A stretch of 64,000 bases of DNA from Sphagnum compactum. Its lineage: Eukaryota > Bryophyta > Sphagnopsida > Sphagnales. The notes beneath the pieces are model-generated. The model saw only the letters and a list, made by a program, of their open reading frames with translations, did not search any database and was not told the origin of the DNA. Of this stretch, positions 47,486 to 59,985 are shown one piece after another. The translations under genes were made by a program, and so were the position numbers. The DNA lies in NCBI GenBank assembly GCA_965153455.1, contig OZ234500.1, forward strand, positions 3,844,001 through 3,908,000. Direction: 5' to 3'. Position 1 is the stretch's first letter, and each line of letters begins with the position of its first letter.

Positions 47486-47558
47486 ATTATTTTGTTGAGT
47501 TGTTATATCAAATATAAGGTTAAACTAGGATATTTGAGAAATAAAACCATTGTTAAAA
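47486..47558 (+). repeat. Repeat partner of 45,113-45,281 without the AT-rich insertion
   Basis: TTTTGTTGAGTTGTTATATC followed shortly by AAACTAGGATATTTGAGAAA and ACCATTGTTAAAA, matching both ends of the longer copy. Confidence 0.75.
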
Positions 47559-50500
47559 GCTTCCCAATATTGCTTAAGGGAGAGGAGTGTGATTGATATT
47601 AATTAGTTGGGGGTGCCTCACCAATTTGTTTTTTGCAATGAGTCCTTTTGATTGACCCATTGCAAAAAAAAATTGAAACTATGGAGGCTCCCCCAAAATA
47701 GAAGATTCTATTCAAAGATGGAGTGCCTCCCCCTTTGGCTCACCTATATAGGTGAGAAGGGGAGGACTTTGGGCAAAACAAATGGGATTAAAGCAAGGTG
47801 CTATTGGGAACACCCTTGGGGAACACATTAAGAACTTTGGGAACATATTGGGAACTTGAAAGGAACAAAGGAAAAATGAAAAAAAATCCTCCCCCAAGGT
47901 GGAATTTGTTTAGGGTTTAGGTTCACCCAAGGTGGAATTGTGAGGGCTTTAAGGAAGGACTTGTATAGTCTTCATAATCACCAAGCTGAAGGTTCAAGGA
48001 ACGTTTCTATCATTCCTATTAAAAGAATGTGACTAGATCCCAACTCAATGAGACATTTTATAGTCTATTCACTTGCAATGACAATGATAACATATGTCTT
48101 GTTGCAATGGATGAAATGTGTTGAATGAATGATATTTATTGGATGAATTATGGATACAATGGTTTTTCATTTGCATTCGAATTCATTTCCAACCTCAAGA
48201 AAAGAAGAGAGAGGACATCAAAATTACTTGAACATCCAAATGAAATGCAATTTGATCAATCACTTGAATGGATTAAGTAACATGGATGAAATCAATTTAA
48301 CATGACCATGACATCCTTTGATACGTGACCAAAGATGAAATTCAACAATCATGGATTTTGGTGGATTAAATTTCACTTATGTGAAATTGTCATGGACATA
48401 ATTGGACTCAAATTTAGATAGTTGTCAATTTATGAATTGCTTTATCATTTGGATAGATGGGCCATGGAAAATGAATTTGGGTGACATCCATCCATCATAA
48501 TTCATTTTGTTGATGAAAATTCATTATTATTGAAACAAAATTACAATCCTATTTCAACTGACAAATCATTTACCTTAATTAATTATTAACTATGTGTGAA
48601 TTTTTTTTGGGCGAAAAATCATGTCTCAAATGTAAATTACTATAAACATTAATTTTAATGACAATGATTGATTGTAATTGGTTTAGGTAGGACAACTTGA
48701 TGTTCCATAAGTCATCAAAGATTGAACAATTTCAAATTGGAATGTATTTAGCCCATTCCCAAATGAAGAGGCATGGAAAGGTGTCTTTTTGGATTCATGT
48801 CTTTTTAAAGTTATTTTTTCAACACCATATTCATGAAAATGTTTCAATACCTTTTCCACCAATTTGCATCCTTCTTTTTTTTCAATGGAATTTGATCTTA
48901 ACACAATTGTTGAATTGAATTTGGTTGAATTGGAATTCAATTAAATTAAATTCAAATTCAAATTAATTTATTTTGCATTGCAATGTTATTCACACCTCAA
49001 TTTCAGATAACAATGAATTAATGTCTTTCATTTTAAAAACATTCAAAAAAAATTTTATCCCGCAAGGATATTTGTATTTTCTTTGTATTTTAATGCTTAT
49101 TAGTCTTGGTGCAAAGAAGAAGGATTTATTGCATGTTACACATTTCATTTTATCATTATTACCCTTTGGCCAAAATTCATTTATATCAAGGTTATTTTAA
49201 CATGTCATGTCATTGACATATAAATGTGTGTTATTTAATTAAACTTCATGTGAATATTTTGATGTTGTTCAAAAGATTGTTAACAAAGGAACATATGTTA
49301 ATGTTAAAGGTGAGAATAGACTTTTTTTGCATTTAACATGTGGAAACAACCATAATGGGGTCATTTTAATATTATGCATGGTATTCAATCACCTTTTTTT
49401 ATTATTTCATAGATCATGAATTTTATAAATTTGTGTGATTTTTTGCAATTATGTGAGAATTATATTCACAAAAGGCAATAAGAAGCAAATAACAAAAATA
49501 TGTTATCAGTTTAATAACAATAAAGTTCAAATGTATTTTGAACTCAAAACAATAATGAAGGTTGACCATACAATTAAAAACATGAAAATGATGTAAAAAT
49601 GTTTTTACCACATAAATTATGATTTTTGATAGCACATTTTTTGTCACAAGATTTTTATGTTTGCACATGCATATTTTTTTCTCCTTCATTGTGATTTGAA
49701 CTGAATTAAGGTTTTACATAACAAATGATGTTCATCTCATAATGTGTGCATTATGTGAAATTAAATGATTGAAAGAATTAGTGAACTAGAAGAGTAAAGT
49801 TGCACTATTCTTTTCAATGGTTTTTCTATGAATTTTTTTTGGCTAGAAAAATTATTTTGATATATATTTTGATAATTTTATTAAATTTTATGCATTATAT
49901 CATTACTATATAACACAAACCATATGATATCAACCCATTTATACATTTACAAGCATGTTTTAAATGATGTGGGTTATCATCTTTCAAAAGAAAAAGAAAA
50001 AACCTAAACAATCAAAATCTACACATTTGTCAAATTATTTAAATAAAATGAAACAAAAGATTTTTAAAAATCAAGATTCAAAATGCAAAAGAAAAATGAT
50101 CAAACAAAGTGTGAGGAGATATATTTGTGAATAATATTGATTTTGGACTCCACATTTGATATTTTTTTGTCTCATAAAATTAACATTCAACGAAAATGAA
50201 AAAAAAACTATGAATGTTTCCAAAACATTATACATGCAAAGTGTCATTTGATCATTGTTTACAAGGTTGTATACATAATATGAATAAATAAACAAAAACA
50301 TCAACTTTGTGCATGTCTTGTAACAAAATCGAAGGTTATTAACAATCCATTGGGATATTTGCATGTTTGACAATCCAAATTTCTCTATAATAAATATATA
50401 AATATACCTTTGCATGAATCTTGTGTTGAATAAAAATGATCCTCATATGTATTAAGTTTGTGATTATTTCAGTAGTTTTTTAAGGAGATTAATTAATTAA

Positions 50501-52211
50501 AATTCAGTTTGAAACATCATTAATTATATCGACATATGACCAACATTTTTTTCATTATAAATGTTATGGTTTGATGATAAATTATAATAAATTTATAGTA
50601 TTAGAGTTAACAGTTTTCCTATTACATGAGTTTAAAATATCCTTGCAACTTATAAAAACCTTTAGAATTGATATTGTAGAGAAAAATAAAAAATGATAAT
50701 ATTGCTATAAAAAAAAACACAATTTAATGAGATCAAAGGGTTTATATGTCTTTTCAGACTCATTTGGTAATCCTTGTCCATTATGCAAATATGACCTATT
50801 AAGGGAAAAGATCATCTTGTATTGGATATTTTTATTGTACGTGGATGTCATTTTTATATTTTCATTGTATTTACTATTGTAAAACCTTGGCATTTTTGAC
50901 ATTGATTATATTATTTGTAAGAATTTTGTGATTTTTTTCTAATAATCTTCTTTTGTAAGCAAAATACATAATTTTTTGGAATATTCAGTAATATTTTATT
51001 CTTGACATGAACATTTCAATTTTCATTATATATTCTACAAACATGTGTTGAAATTATCTTTATACCACAGAAATGAAAAAATATTCAAGCAATTTTCAAT
51101 ATTTATGAATCTAATAAATTAGGTGTGTATTCTACATCCCATGAATATGTTGTAAGGGTTATAACTTTCTCTCAATGTGTGTCATTAATTGAATTAATTG
51201 CATGAGAGGATGAATGACTTGTTATTATATAAGCTTTATAAAAAGAAAAATAAAAAGCAAAGATTTTTTTTAAAGTAAAAATAAAATGATTTAGATTATG
51301 TGCAATACACCAATGCTTACCAATTGGGTGCAAATTGAAATGAGAACAACTTTAAAAACCATAACAATTGATCACAAAATTTATTATTATTTTTTAATTA
51401 CAAAAATTTCCGAGTTTAAATGTAGTTGAAACATGTTCAAAATTGAACTTTTGATTAAATAAATTACATGTCAACCATCAATTTTGTTTCTCAAATTATT
51501 ATCACTATGTATCAAACCAAAATCTTGAAAACTTTTAAATTCTTTGAACATGACTCACATTCAAATGCATTTGTATGTCACCTTCGCATTCAACAACTAC
51601 ACTTTTAAACTTAAATGATTTATTAAAAATAGTACATTATTTAATATTTATATCTTGAATTATAATAATTATTTTTGAACTACACATCAATATGGTTATC
51701 AATAACCAATGTCTAATAATTAATTATTTTTCAAATAATCAAAAAAATATTAACATTTTTATCTTATGTGAATTGATGATCATTGGTAATGTGAAAAAAC
51801 ACTTTCAATATCCCTTTTGCTACTATCATTTCATTTAGCTAATTTTTATTCACACAATTAGGATATAAATGGGCCTTTCACTTTATGACAAAGTAACACC
51901 CCTTCTCCCCTTCCACAAAATGTTTTAAATTAAAAAAGAAAAAAAAAATAGTTTTAAGTTTACAAAATAGGAATTTTTTTAATTAAAAGAACATTTCACA
52001 CTGGAAAATCATGTTTCTCCAAAATTTTCTCAAAAGAAAAGGTTCCACAAAATAGTAGAATTTCGCCACAAAAAAAAAATGAACCGCCAATTATGGATTT
52101 ACGAATGATGGTCTATCACCACGTTTAGCCAAATAAGAGAGCCCTCATGGATGAAGAAACCCCAGGACTGAAGCAGAAGGAATGCACTTCGTCAACCCGA
52201 GAGGGCCAGCA

Positions 52212-52400
52212 CTGACTTCTCGTCCATGAAGGCACGATCCTGAAGCTCATAATCCGACGTTCGTGGCCGGAGATCTCTGACTTCTCTCGTCCATGAAGAC
52301 ACAATACTGACGCTTATAATCCGTCTAGAGATCTCTGACTTCTCATCCATGAAGGCACCATTCTAGACCTAGTAATCCAACGTTCGCGACTAGAGTTCTC
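52212..52400 (+). repeat. Three imperfect ~60-bp tandem units upstream of the repeat-protein gene
   Basis: Each unit contains CTGACTTCTC, TCCATGAAG-CAC and TAATCC followed by an AGATCTC or AGAGTTCTC end. They lie directly upstream of exon 1 and may be leader or promoter sequence. Confidence 0.6.
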
Positions 52401-52462
52401 ACCTTCTTTCTGATTGCGAAGCCTTTGCAACGCTCTTTTGGCAGAAGGAAGCTTTTGCAGTG

Positions 52463-54105
52463 ATGGATATGGCGGAGGACTCTCAAGATACGCAAAGCGC
52501 GATCGACTTGCTCAAGACGCAGGCGTCTGCAAATGATGACATTGAGGTGAATCGGTTTTTCCTCTCCTACCTGCAAAATGCTGATGATTTGTTTCGACTT
52601 TTCTGCTTCTTTTTTCTAGGATGCTTTTTTTATGGCCATTTCTGGTCTGTTTTTCCTCCTTACGGCGGACTGACTCTCAAAAGACGCAAAGCGCGGACCG
52701 ACTTGCGCAAGATGCAGGCCATCTGCAGATGATGGCATTGAAATGAATAAGTTTCTTCTATTGCTTACCTGAAAAATACTGACATTTGTTTCCATTTTTA
52801 CTGTTTCTTTTTCTAGTATGTTTATCGACCTTTGTTTTGTTTTCTCGTGTTTTTTCCGTTCCTCTTTGTGTTTCGAAATCTAGGAGATTTTTCTCGCAGT
52901 TTTTTTACCAGCGGAAACAAGCTGTTCCAGATGAATATAAGGAGGAGCGTTGGAAGCTCTACAATCCTCGTTTGTTTTCAGAACTAGATGTTGTTATGGG
53001 GAGATTGCGGACTTTTAGTATTAATACTTAGATTGTGTTCTGGTTTCTTGTTTTTTCTGGTTGGAACTGTTGTTGTGAGAGTTGATGCAAAGACTTCTTA
53101 GAGAGTATCGTCTTACTCTGAATACGTGTTTGCAGAGATCCTCTTACTCTGATCATTGGCGTGATTGATTCGTGTATGCTTTCTAGAGTACTCGTTGAAT
53201 TTTTTGGAATGTGTCGAAATTGACGGCAGGCTAGTGACACAAGCTCACAATCAACATTTGTGCATCTGCCGCAACAGCTTCATAATCCATTAGGGGCTGG
53301 AATCTCTCCATCGCAAGCTGGAAGTGACACAACTACACAATCAGCATTTGTGCATCTGCCACAACAGCTTCATGATCCATTAGGGGCTGGAATTCCCCAT
53401 TCGCCAGCTGGAAATGACACAAGCACACAGTCAGCATTTGTGCATCTGCCACAAGAGCTTCATGATCCATTGGGGGCTGGAATTTCTCCATCAAAAGCTG
53501 AAAATGACACAAGCACACAATCAGCCTTTGTGCATCTGCCACAAGAGCTTCATTTTCCATTAGGGGCTGGAATCTCTCCATCAAAAGCTGGAAGTGACAC
53601 AAGCTCACAATCAACATTTGTGCATCTGCCAAAAAAGCTTCATGATCCATTAGGAGCTGGAATTCCTCATTCGCAAGTTGGAAATGACACAAGCACACAG
53701 TCAGCATTTGTACATCTGCCACAACATCTTCATGATCCATTGGGGGCTGGAATCTCTCCATCACAAGCTGGAAATGACACAAGTACACAATCAGCCTTTG
53801 TGCATCTGCCACAAGAGCTTCATGATCCATTAGGGGCTGAAATCTCTCCATCACAAGCTGGAAATGACACAAGCACACAATCAGCCTTTGTGCATCTGCC
53901 ACAACAGCTTTATGATCCATTAGGGGCTGGAATCTCTCCATCACAAGGTGGAAGTGACACACTATCACAGTCACTTCAGCAAGTGGACAATGAACTTCCT
54001 CAGAATGAAGCTGGGAGAACAAAATTTTCACATGTACCAATCTTTCGCAACCCGCGGGGAGCAGGAATGGCGAGTGCAGGAGGTGCAAAAGAAGCTCCAA
54101 AGTAG
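52463..54105 (+). CDS. Unrecognised protein with eight 30-residue tandem repeats (provisional exon model)
   Basis: I do not recognise the family. The main exon (from 53230) encodes eight 30-residue units (53233-53952, period exactly 90 bp) of the type HLPQQLHDPLGAGISPSQAG followed by NDTSTQSAFV. A degenerate ninth unit (HVPIFRNPRGAGM) comes next, then KEAPK and a TAG at 54103-54105. Upstream, exon 1 (52463-52546) starts MDMAEDSQDTQSAIDLLKTQ and ends in phase 0 at ATTGAG|GTGAAT. Exon 2 starts at 52900 after TTCTCGCAG with FFYQRKQAVPDEYKEERWKL, in phase with exon 1. Its obvious donor (53018) does not join the repeat exon in phase, so an intermediate exon or another splice site is needed. The repeats lack Cys and look hydrophilic and disordered. 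The reverse strand is also open because the period is a multiple of three. Confidence 0.5.
52472..52817 (+). repeat. Tandem duplication (~194 bp) of exon 1 and its following intron
   Basis: The block with CGCAAAGCGC at 52491 recurs at 52685 with the same order of segments: CTCAAGA..., GATGCAGGC, TCTGCA-ATGATG, CATTGA, then a T-rich tail ending in a CTAG. The second copy is diverged and no longer has an ATG in place. Confidence 0.7.
53233..53952 (+). repeat. Coding minisatellite, eight 90-bp units
   Basis: Units begin at 53233, 53323 and so on every 90 bp up to 53863. Variation lies mainly in a few positions (Q/E/K/H before LH, ISPS or IPHS, SDT or NDT). No unit carries a stop or indel, which argues for translation in this frame. 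Confidence 0.9.
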
Positions 54106-57100
54106 TGAGAATTCAATTACTGTTTCTTTTCAGCACCCAAATTTCGCCATTCTTCATTCCAACTTCTTGAATCAGATCCTTGGTAAGTCGCAAACACTAT
54201 GAGAAGTTTTTTTCTTATACCATGAAATGGGCCTTATATCTGACCTTTGGCATAGACTCCATGGTTTTGCTAATGATATAGAAGTTCTTTTTCCTTTTGG
54301 ATGCAACATTCTCTATAAGAATAACTATTGGAGAGAATTGCAAAATCTGCAATACCCTCACCTGAATTGTTGTTATATTTTAACTGAGGCTCTGCACAGA
54401 AGAGAAGAACATGTCTGTCAATTGTTGGGTGTTCTACATTAAATTTGCTTGCCACATTACTGTTGGCAGCTAAATGATGATGTGGGTAGTGGGTAGGTCT
54501 GAAGATGATTATCAGTATGAGGATCTAGACAAATGATCACAAGAAAAGCTATAACAGCTCAAGTGATGTTTACTGTTTCTGTGGCTTCTTTTGGAGATCT
54601 GGAGCTGTTTGATGCCTTTCTAGATGGTAAGCATATCCACTGCATGTTAGTTTCCATACCATTGAATTGATCACCTTGCCGATCCTCCAGCAAGGCTATG
54701 TTCATTAATGTGTGTTGCTGTTCCAGCAGGTTCATATTTGCTTCACAGCACCATGTCTCTCCCAAATTTCTCTTCCATTTTCAATGATTTGCCCATGAGC
54801 CTGTGCTCAGATGGCCTAAACTGTGCTGTTGCAATCAATAGGTCATGCATGACAAATGTTGAATGATTTCTCTACATATAATTGTCCATTGCTCATTACC
54901 ACACCTTCAACCCAGATCTCTGAATTGGAAAATGCCAATGGCAAAACAATTACTGTCTGTGATAGTTCCAGAAACATGACCTTGATGGAGTCTGTTAGGA
55001 ACACAATTGTATCACTTGTTTGGTTTTTACACATCGGACTATGCATAGCAGTAAATCAGCTGCACTGGCCTTAGTGGCAAAACCAAAAGGAGCTACAATG
55101 CTTCTGTGCATACCATGTATCCTGAAGTGCCAAGTATCTCAGGAAGTGCTGATTGTACCAGTTATCTCTCTTTCTCAGAACCTCCTGCCTTATCTTTCTA
55201 ATTGCTAACTAATTGCTATCCGATGTGTGCTTTATCTTCCACAAAGTCATTAGTGAGCTTTTGGTCATTATTTTACTTCCATGTTTTGCACCCATCTTGC
55301 ATTTTTACTCCAAAATTGAATGCTGCCTTAAGCATGGCTTTCCTTCTGGTCGTTGTATTTGACCCAGTCATCCTCTTACTCAAAGTCCCACCAATGTAGC
55401 TAACCTTTTTGCCTGAAAGGAACATGCGGATTGACTAGAATGTTAGTTTCACTTTAACACCTGAGGAACTTGAAATCATCTCATAACCTTTTAGCATGTC
55501 AGTGTTGCCAAATTTCAGTAGGTTACATTAAAATGATACAAATAAGACTCTAGTCCTGGTTGCAGAAGATACAGAATCCATACAGAATGGTTGCTGATGT
55601 TCCACAGTGAAAAGATGAGGAAAGATAAATACACCTTGTGGAGGTAGGACAGCAGTCTATTTAGAGAAAAATGGAATGAGACGATTATCTGATGCACCCA
55701 GCCCTGGTGAAGGTCTTCAGGGTGTGTGGACTTCATCAATTACATTTCCACAGAAGGTTCACAGATACATAACCACTCACTGTTTTGCCTCTAATCGCAA
55801 CCCACCATCACAAATTTGCTGTGTCGTGGTAACTACTGTTTCTGTTGACATTGGTTTGGTTGCAGATGGTGCCAGTGGATTGTGAAGCCACAGACTATAA
55901 ACAAAGTGAATGAGATGTTTCTACCTGGGTGGTGCATGGCCATTGTTTTTTACAAGGTGAGCTCCTTTGCCCTCCTCCTCCCTGTACCAAACTTTGCAAA
56001 GATATATGGAAATTTTAAATTTCATTGTTTTGAAGGAGGATTCATTTTGACTGCAACATAGCTTAAAAAATACCATCAGGAATTCACGAAACCGAAACCA
56101 CCAAGGCCCATCTTCTTACCTTGGCTTAAAGCTGAGCAGAAATGCCATTGTATAGTCCTCTTTCCACTGCCTGTTGGCACCCACCCACACAAATGTGTAA
56201 TCACTTCATCGTCACTTTTGCTTTCAGGAGAAGGAGAAAAATAAATCCCCAAAACCTTCAAAACAAACTCGACACTTTTCAGTCACCCTACTTAACATTG
56301 CTTGGCAACTGCAGCAGATTGTCATTTTTGGGCTGTGTGTCGATCTATCTCACTACGAATCTTGTGCAGTAGTCAAGCAGAATCGGGCCCTTTCACCAAA
56401 TGGGTAGGTTCCACGTCCCCTGCACAACCACAATCATGTGGATTGAGTAGCTCTTCAGTACCTATGTGCAATATTCAACCCTTATCAGAGATATCCTGAC
56501 TCTCGACGTAAACCCTAGACCCTAATCCCTAAACACTCTGCAGTTGTTTGCTTCAGTCAGGATTTAATCCTCTCTGCGTACCTTCGCACAATCACGATAG
56601 ATAATAGATACCGCTCTCTGTTTTTCTCCTCCCGACGGACGGCGAGGAGTATCCATTACCATCTTCCGGAAATGGAGCAGTGGACAGATAAATTCTTAAG
56701 TCCCGCTCCTCCGTCCGCATTTTTCGTTCCTTTGCTCGTTTGGGGGTGGTGGCAACGGATTCGAAATCGGCATATCGTACTCATCGTACTCGTCCTCCAC
56801 TTCGCCTCCCTTTAACAATGCTCTTCCTGCGTAAAATACAGTAGAGAAGAACAATCTACGCCCCACGCATCAATTTCTTTCACTCCCTCCCACAATGCAT
56901 CCTGAAAACACTTACATGCACACACGTAAGAACAGCTATTCCCAGAAGTGCGAGAAAAAACGCTTCTACTGACCGAATGATCACACTCTCCAGATAACTT
57001 TTCTACAACCCGAAAGAGTAAAGTTCAAAACCTTGACAAAGGCTGCTGGACACCAAATATTCTCTGCATAGAAGGCGCGATCAATTCATCTTCGAGTACA

Positions 57101-57840
57101 GGCCGAATCCATCTCAACTTCGCTGCTTCTCGAGCACAAAGAAGCTCAGTACCCCCGAAAACAACCCAAAAGCAAACCCTAAGAAAACCCTAAAATCACT
57201 GATCACGACTGTCAGCCTCCCGAAGTCCTATCTCAGATTACAAACTCTGGAGTGCTGTCCTCATGGATGAGATACCACATCCACGAACCCAAAACTGGCT
57301 AATAAGTCATCTGGGATCTGGTTTAGGCTACAGCCTCTGGGAGCGGCGTCCTCATGGATGTCATGCATCCATCATCCATGAAAACCCCACAAGTGACTAC
57401 AACTGGCTACCGATCATCTGTGCTCTGTGTGTTATTGTAGGTATCTCATCCATGAAGTCACGGCTGCCTGACGATAATCTAGGCGAAGGTCGGTCGGTCG
57501 GTCGGTCGGTCGGCCTTAGGAGTACCAAGCACGGTACCATGTCCTTCTCTACTTAAGGGAAGCTTTCTGCCGGGGTGACCCGAGTCCAATTCCAGGGTAA
57601 CAAACGTCATGCGCTTTGTATTTCTATTAGCTAGCTCTCGGGTCACCCATCGTTTACGTGGGCTATAGCCGCGAGCCTACATTGTGGTTGCTAGGGTACC
57701 CAATCTGCCAGCTGTGCCCTAATTCTCCGCAAAGTTGGAAGGCTCTTGCGGCGCCTACGAAAGGGGTACCCTTTTTCCGCAACTGCGAGACGAGTCGACT
57801 ACCGTCGGATTTCGCATCGCACGGTTGCAATCCGATAGAA
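54106..57840. other. Region between the repeat-protein gene and EF1A, no recognised gene
   Basis: A good splice donor follows an open frame at about 54180 (ATCCTTG|GTAAGTCG), so part of this stretch may be intron or 3' exons of the upstream gene. Small open frames at 54856-55074, 55676-55885 and 56142-56499 have no recognisable signature. Imperfect direct repeats ending in GTCCTCATGGATG lie at about 57,236-57,360, and a GGTC microsatellite at 57,487-57,513. Confidence 0.4.
57174..57193 (+). promoter_or_regulatory. Two telo-box motifs upstream of EF1A
   Basis: AAACCCTAA occurs at 57174-57182 and again at 57185-57193. This telo box is a known element of plant EF1A and ribosomal-protein promoters. 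A further telo-like cluster (AAACCCTAG, CCCTAATCCCTAAAC) lies at about 56508-56535. Both sit several hundred bases upstream of the leader exon, further than the usual location, so the role is uncertain. Confidence 0.4.
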
Positions 57841-58330
57841 ACCAAGGGTGCTGAGGCGGCGCCGAGAGAGAGAGCATTCTCGCGAGGTTAAAGACATCGA
57901 CGCTGCCTCAAAGAGCTTCGATCTTCCGTCGACAGTTGCCATTTGCTGTAAAAAAATTCCAAGTTTTTGTTGCTTGCATCTCCTATCGTCTTTCGCCACT
58001 CTCCCAGGTATGTATCCCTTGCTCCGGTTTCTCTTTCTTTCGAAGATTTCGTACCTGTTTTCTTTACTGGCTTAGGTTTCCCAACTGCGTTATTGTCGTT
58101 GTCTCCGTTCGCTAGTTTCTTTTTATACTTCTGTGCTGTAAGCGTTGTTGAACTCTATTGTGTTCGATGGTAGGAAAGTCGGATTTAGGTTCGTAGGTTT
58201 ACATCTTGGTCTTGTCTGTTCGCGGTTTGTCCTAATATTAGTGAGGGTTTTCTTGTGTGTGTGTGTGTGTGTGTGTGTGTTGTGGTAGTCAGGTGCTGAC
58301 TCTTGGTTTGTTTTGGCTTAGTCTTGCAAG
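57840..58330 (+). promoter_or_regulatory. EF1A: EF1A 5' UTR with leader intron
   Basis: A GC-richer stretch from about 57840 ends at a strong donor (CCCAG|GTATGT, intron from 58008). The intron most likely ends at TTGGCTTAG (58321), nine bases before the ATG at 58331. A leader intron just upstream of the ATG is typical of plant EF1A genes and usually enhances expression. The intron contains a perfect GT run at 58254-58280. The transcription start is not defined by the sequence; I saw no clear TATA box. Confidence 0.75.
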
Positions 58331-59795
58331 ATGGGAAAGGAGAAGACGCACATCAACATCGTGGTCATCGGACATGTCGACTCTGGCAAGTCCACAACTA
58401 CAGGTCATCTCATCTACAAGCTGGGAGGAATCGACAAGCGGGTGATAGAGCGCTTCGAGAAGGAAGCGGCGGAAATGAACAAGCGATCCTTCAAGTACGC
58501 CTGGGTGTTGGACAAGCTCAAGGCGGAGCGGGAGCGCGGCATCACGATCGACATCGCCCTGTGGAAATTTGAAACCACCAAGTACTACTGCACCGTCATC
58601 GATGCCCCTGGACATCGCGATTTCATCAAGAATATGATCACTGGTACTTCCCAGGCCGATTGCGCCGTTCTCATCATCGACTCCACCACTGGAGGATTCG
58701 AGGCTGGTATTTCCAAAGACGGACAGACGCGCGAACATGCCCTTCTCGCTTTCACCCTGGGTGTCAGGCAGATGATCTGCTGCTGCAACAAGGTCAGTAT
58801 TTTGGTTTTGCATGCAGTGGTCTTCGCATCGTCTCGGCTGCTCTGTTTGTGTGTAGAAGGCTTGTTCGTCGTCGAATTCATCTTCTTATGAATCTGGTTT
58901 TGTTGGCTTTTAGATGGATGCCACAACTCCCAAGTACAGCAAGGCTCGTTTTGAGGAGATCACGAAAGAAGTTTCTTCGTACTTGAAGAAGGTCGGGTAC
59001 AACCCTGAGAAGATTCCCTTCGTCCCTATCTCTGGGTTTGAAGGAGACAACATGATTGAACGCTCTTCCAATCTCGATTGGTACAAGGGACCGACGCTTC
59101 TGGAGGCTCTGGATCAGATCTCAGAGCCCAAGCGGCCATCAGACAAGCCTTTGCGGTTGCCTCTGCAGGACGTGTACAAGATTGGAGGCATTGGGACTGT
59201 GCCTGTGGGGCGAGTGGAGACGGGTATTATCAAGCCTGGTATGGTGGTGACGTTCGCTCCCACTGGTCTGACCACTGAGGTGAAGTCGGTAGAGATGCAT
59301 CACGAGTCGTTGCTGGAGGCTCATCCTGGAGACAATGTAGGTTTCAATGTGAAGAACGTTGCGGTGAAGGACTTGAAGAGAGGGTATGTTGCGTCTGACT
59401 CGAAGAATGATCCTGCAAAGGAAGCGGCCAATTTCACCGCACAGGTTATCATCATGAACCACCCTGGTCAGATTGGAAATGGGTATGCACCAGTGCTGGA
59501 TTGCCATACCTCCCACATTGCAGTGAAGTTTGCTGAGATCTTGACGAAGGTGGATCGCCGCTCAGGCAAGGAGCTGGAGAAAGAGCCGAAATTTTTGAAG
59601 AATGGGGATGCAGGGTTTGTGAAGATGATTCCCACTAAGCCCATGACTGTGGAGACTTTCGCGGACTATCCTCCGCTTGGTCGTTTTGCTGTTCGTGATA
59701 TGAGGCAGACGGTTGCTGTGGGTGTGATCAAGGCTGTGGAGAAGAAGGAACCCACTGGTGCTAAGGTGACGAAAGCAGCGGCGAAGAAGAAGTGA
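58331..59795 (+). CDS. EF1A: Translation elongation factor 1-alpha (eEF1A), 447 aa, two coding exons
   Basis: GTPase that delivers aminoacyl-tRNA to the ribosomal A site. Coding exons are 58331-58792 (154 codons) and 58914-59795 (293 codons plus TGA), together 447 residues, the usual plant length. Exon 1 begins [20 protein letters not shown], with the G1 motif GHVDSGKS, and contains the G3 motif DAPGH. The G4 motif NKMD (residues 153-156) is split by the intron after NK (AACAAG|GTCAGT ... TTTTAG|ATGGAT), an intron position common in plant EF1A genes. Exon 2 holds the effector and C-terminal barrels ([25 protein letters not shown]) and the basic tail [10 protein letters not shown]. The frame is intact and motifs are complete, so I regard it as functional. 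Codon use is GC-richer than in the surrounding DNA, as usual for highly expressed genes. Confidence 0.98.
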
Positions 59796-59863
59796 AACGT
59801 GGAGAAGCAGCTGCTGGTCCGGAAATCACTTACGGATTGGTGGTGCAGCAGCACATGGTCAAT

Positions 59864-59985
59864 GCTGTTGCTTAGTACTTGTGTGATGTGTGAATTCTCT
59901 CTACACATGATGCATTGCTGGTGCATTGGATTAATGCTTCTGGTTAGTAATTGTCGTATGTGTGCATTCTCTCTACACATGATGC
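59864..59985 (+). repeat. Tandem ~72-bp duplication in the EF1A 3' region
   Basis: Two imperfect copies share ATTCTCTCTACACATGATGC, at 59894 and 59966. They lie about 100 bp after the EF1A stop codon, so probably within the 3' UTR. Confidence 0.6.

Larger units (their letters stand above)
42100..52140. other. AT-rich gene-poor region
   Basis: No recognisable protein. A GT microsatellite lies at 45012-45037. A GC-richer patch at about 45,740-46,420 has two short plus-strand open frames (45872-46078 and 46124-46351) without family signature. The rest is AT-rich with short words of low complexity. Confidence 0.5.

Noticed and set aside
53233-53952. CRISPR-like array
   Set aside because: The repeats are contiguous with no unique spacers, coding, and in a eukaryotic context.
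53333-54100. 255-codon open frame on the minus strand
   Set aside because: It is the complement of the 90-bp repeat array; a period divisible by three keeps a frame open on both strands. The plus-strand frame has the degenerate ninth repeat and upstream in-phase exons.
58289-58813. 174-codon minus-strand open frame at EF1A
   Set aside because: Antisense shadow of the conserved EF1A first coding exon.
58331-59795. EF1A as a retrocopy or pseudogene
   Set aside because: Both the leader intron and the coding intron at the conserved NKMD position are present and the frame is intact.
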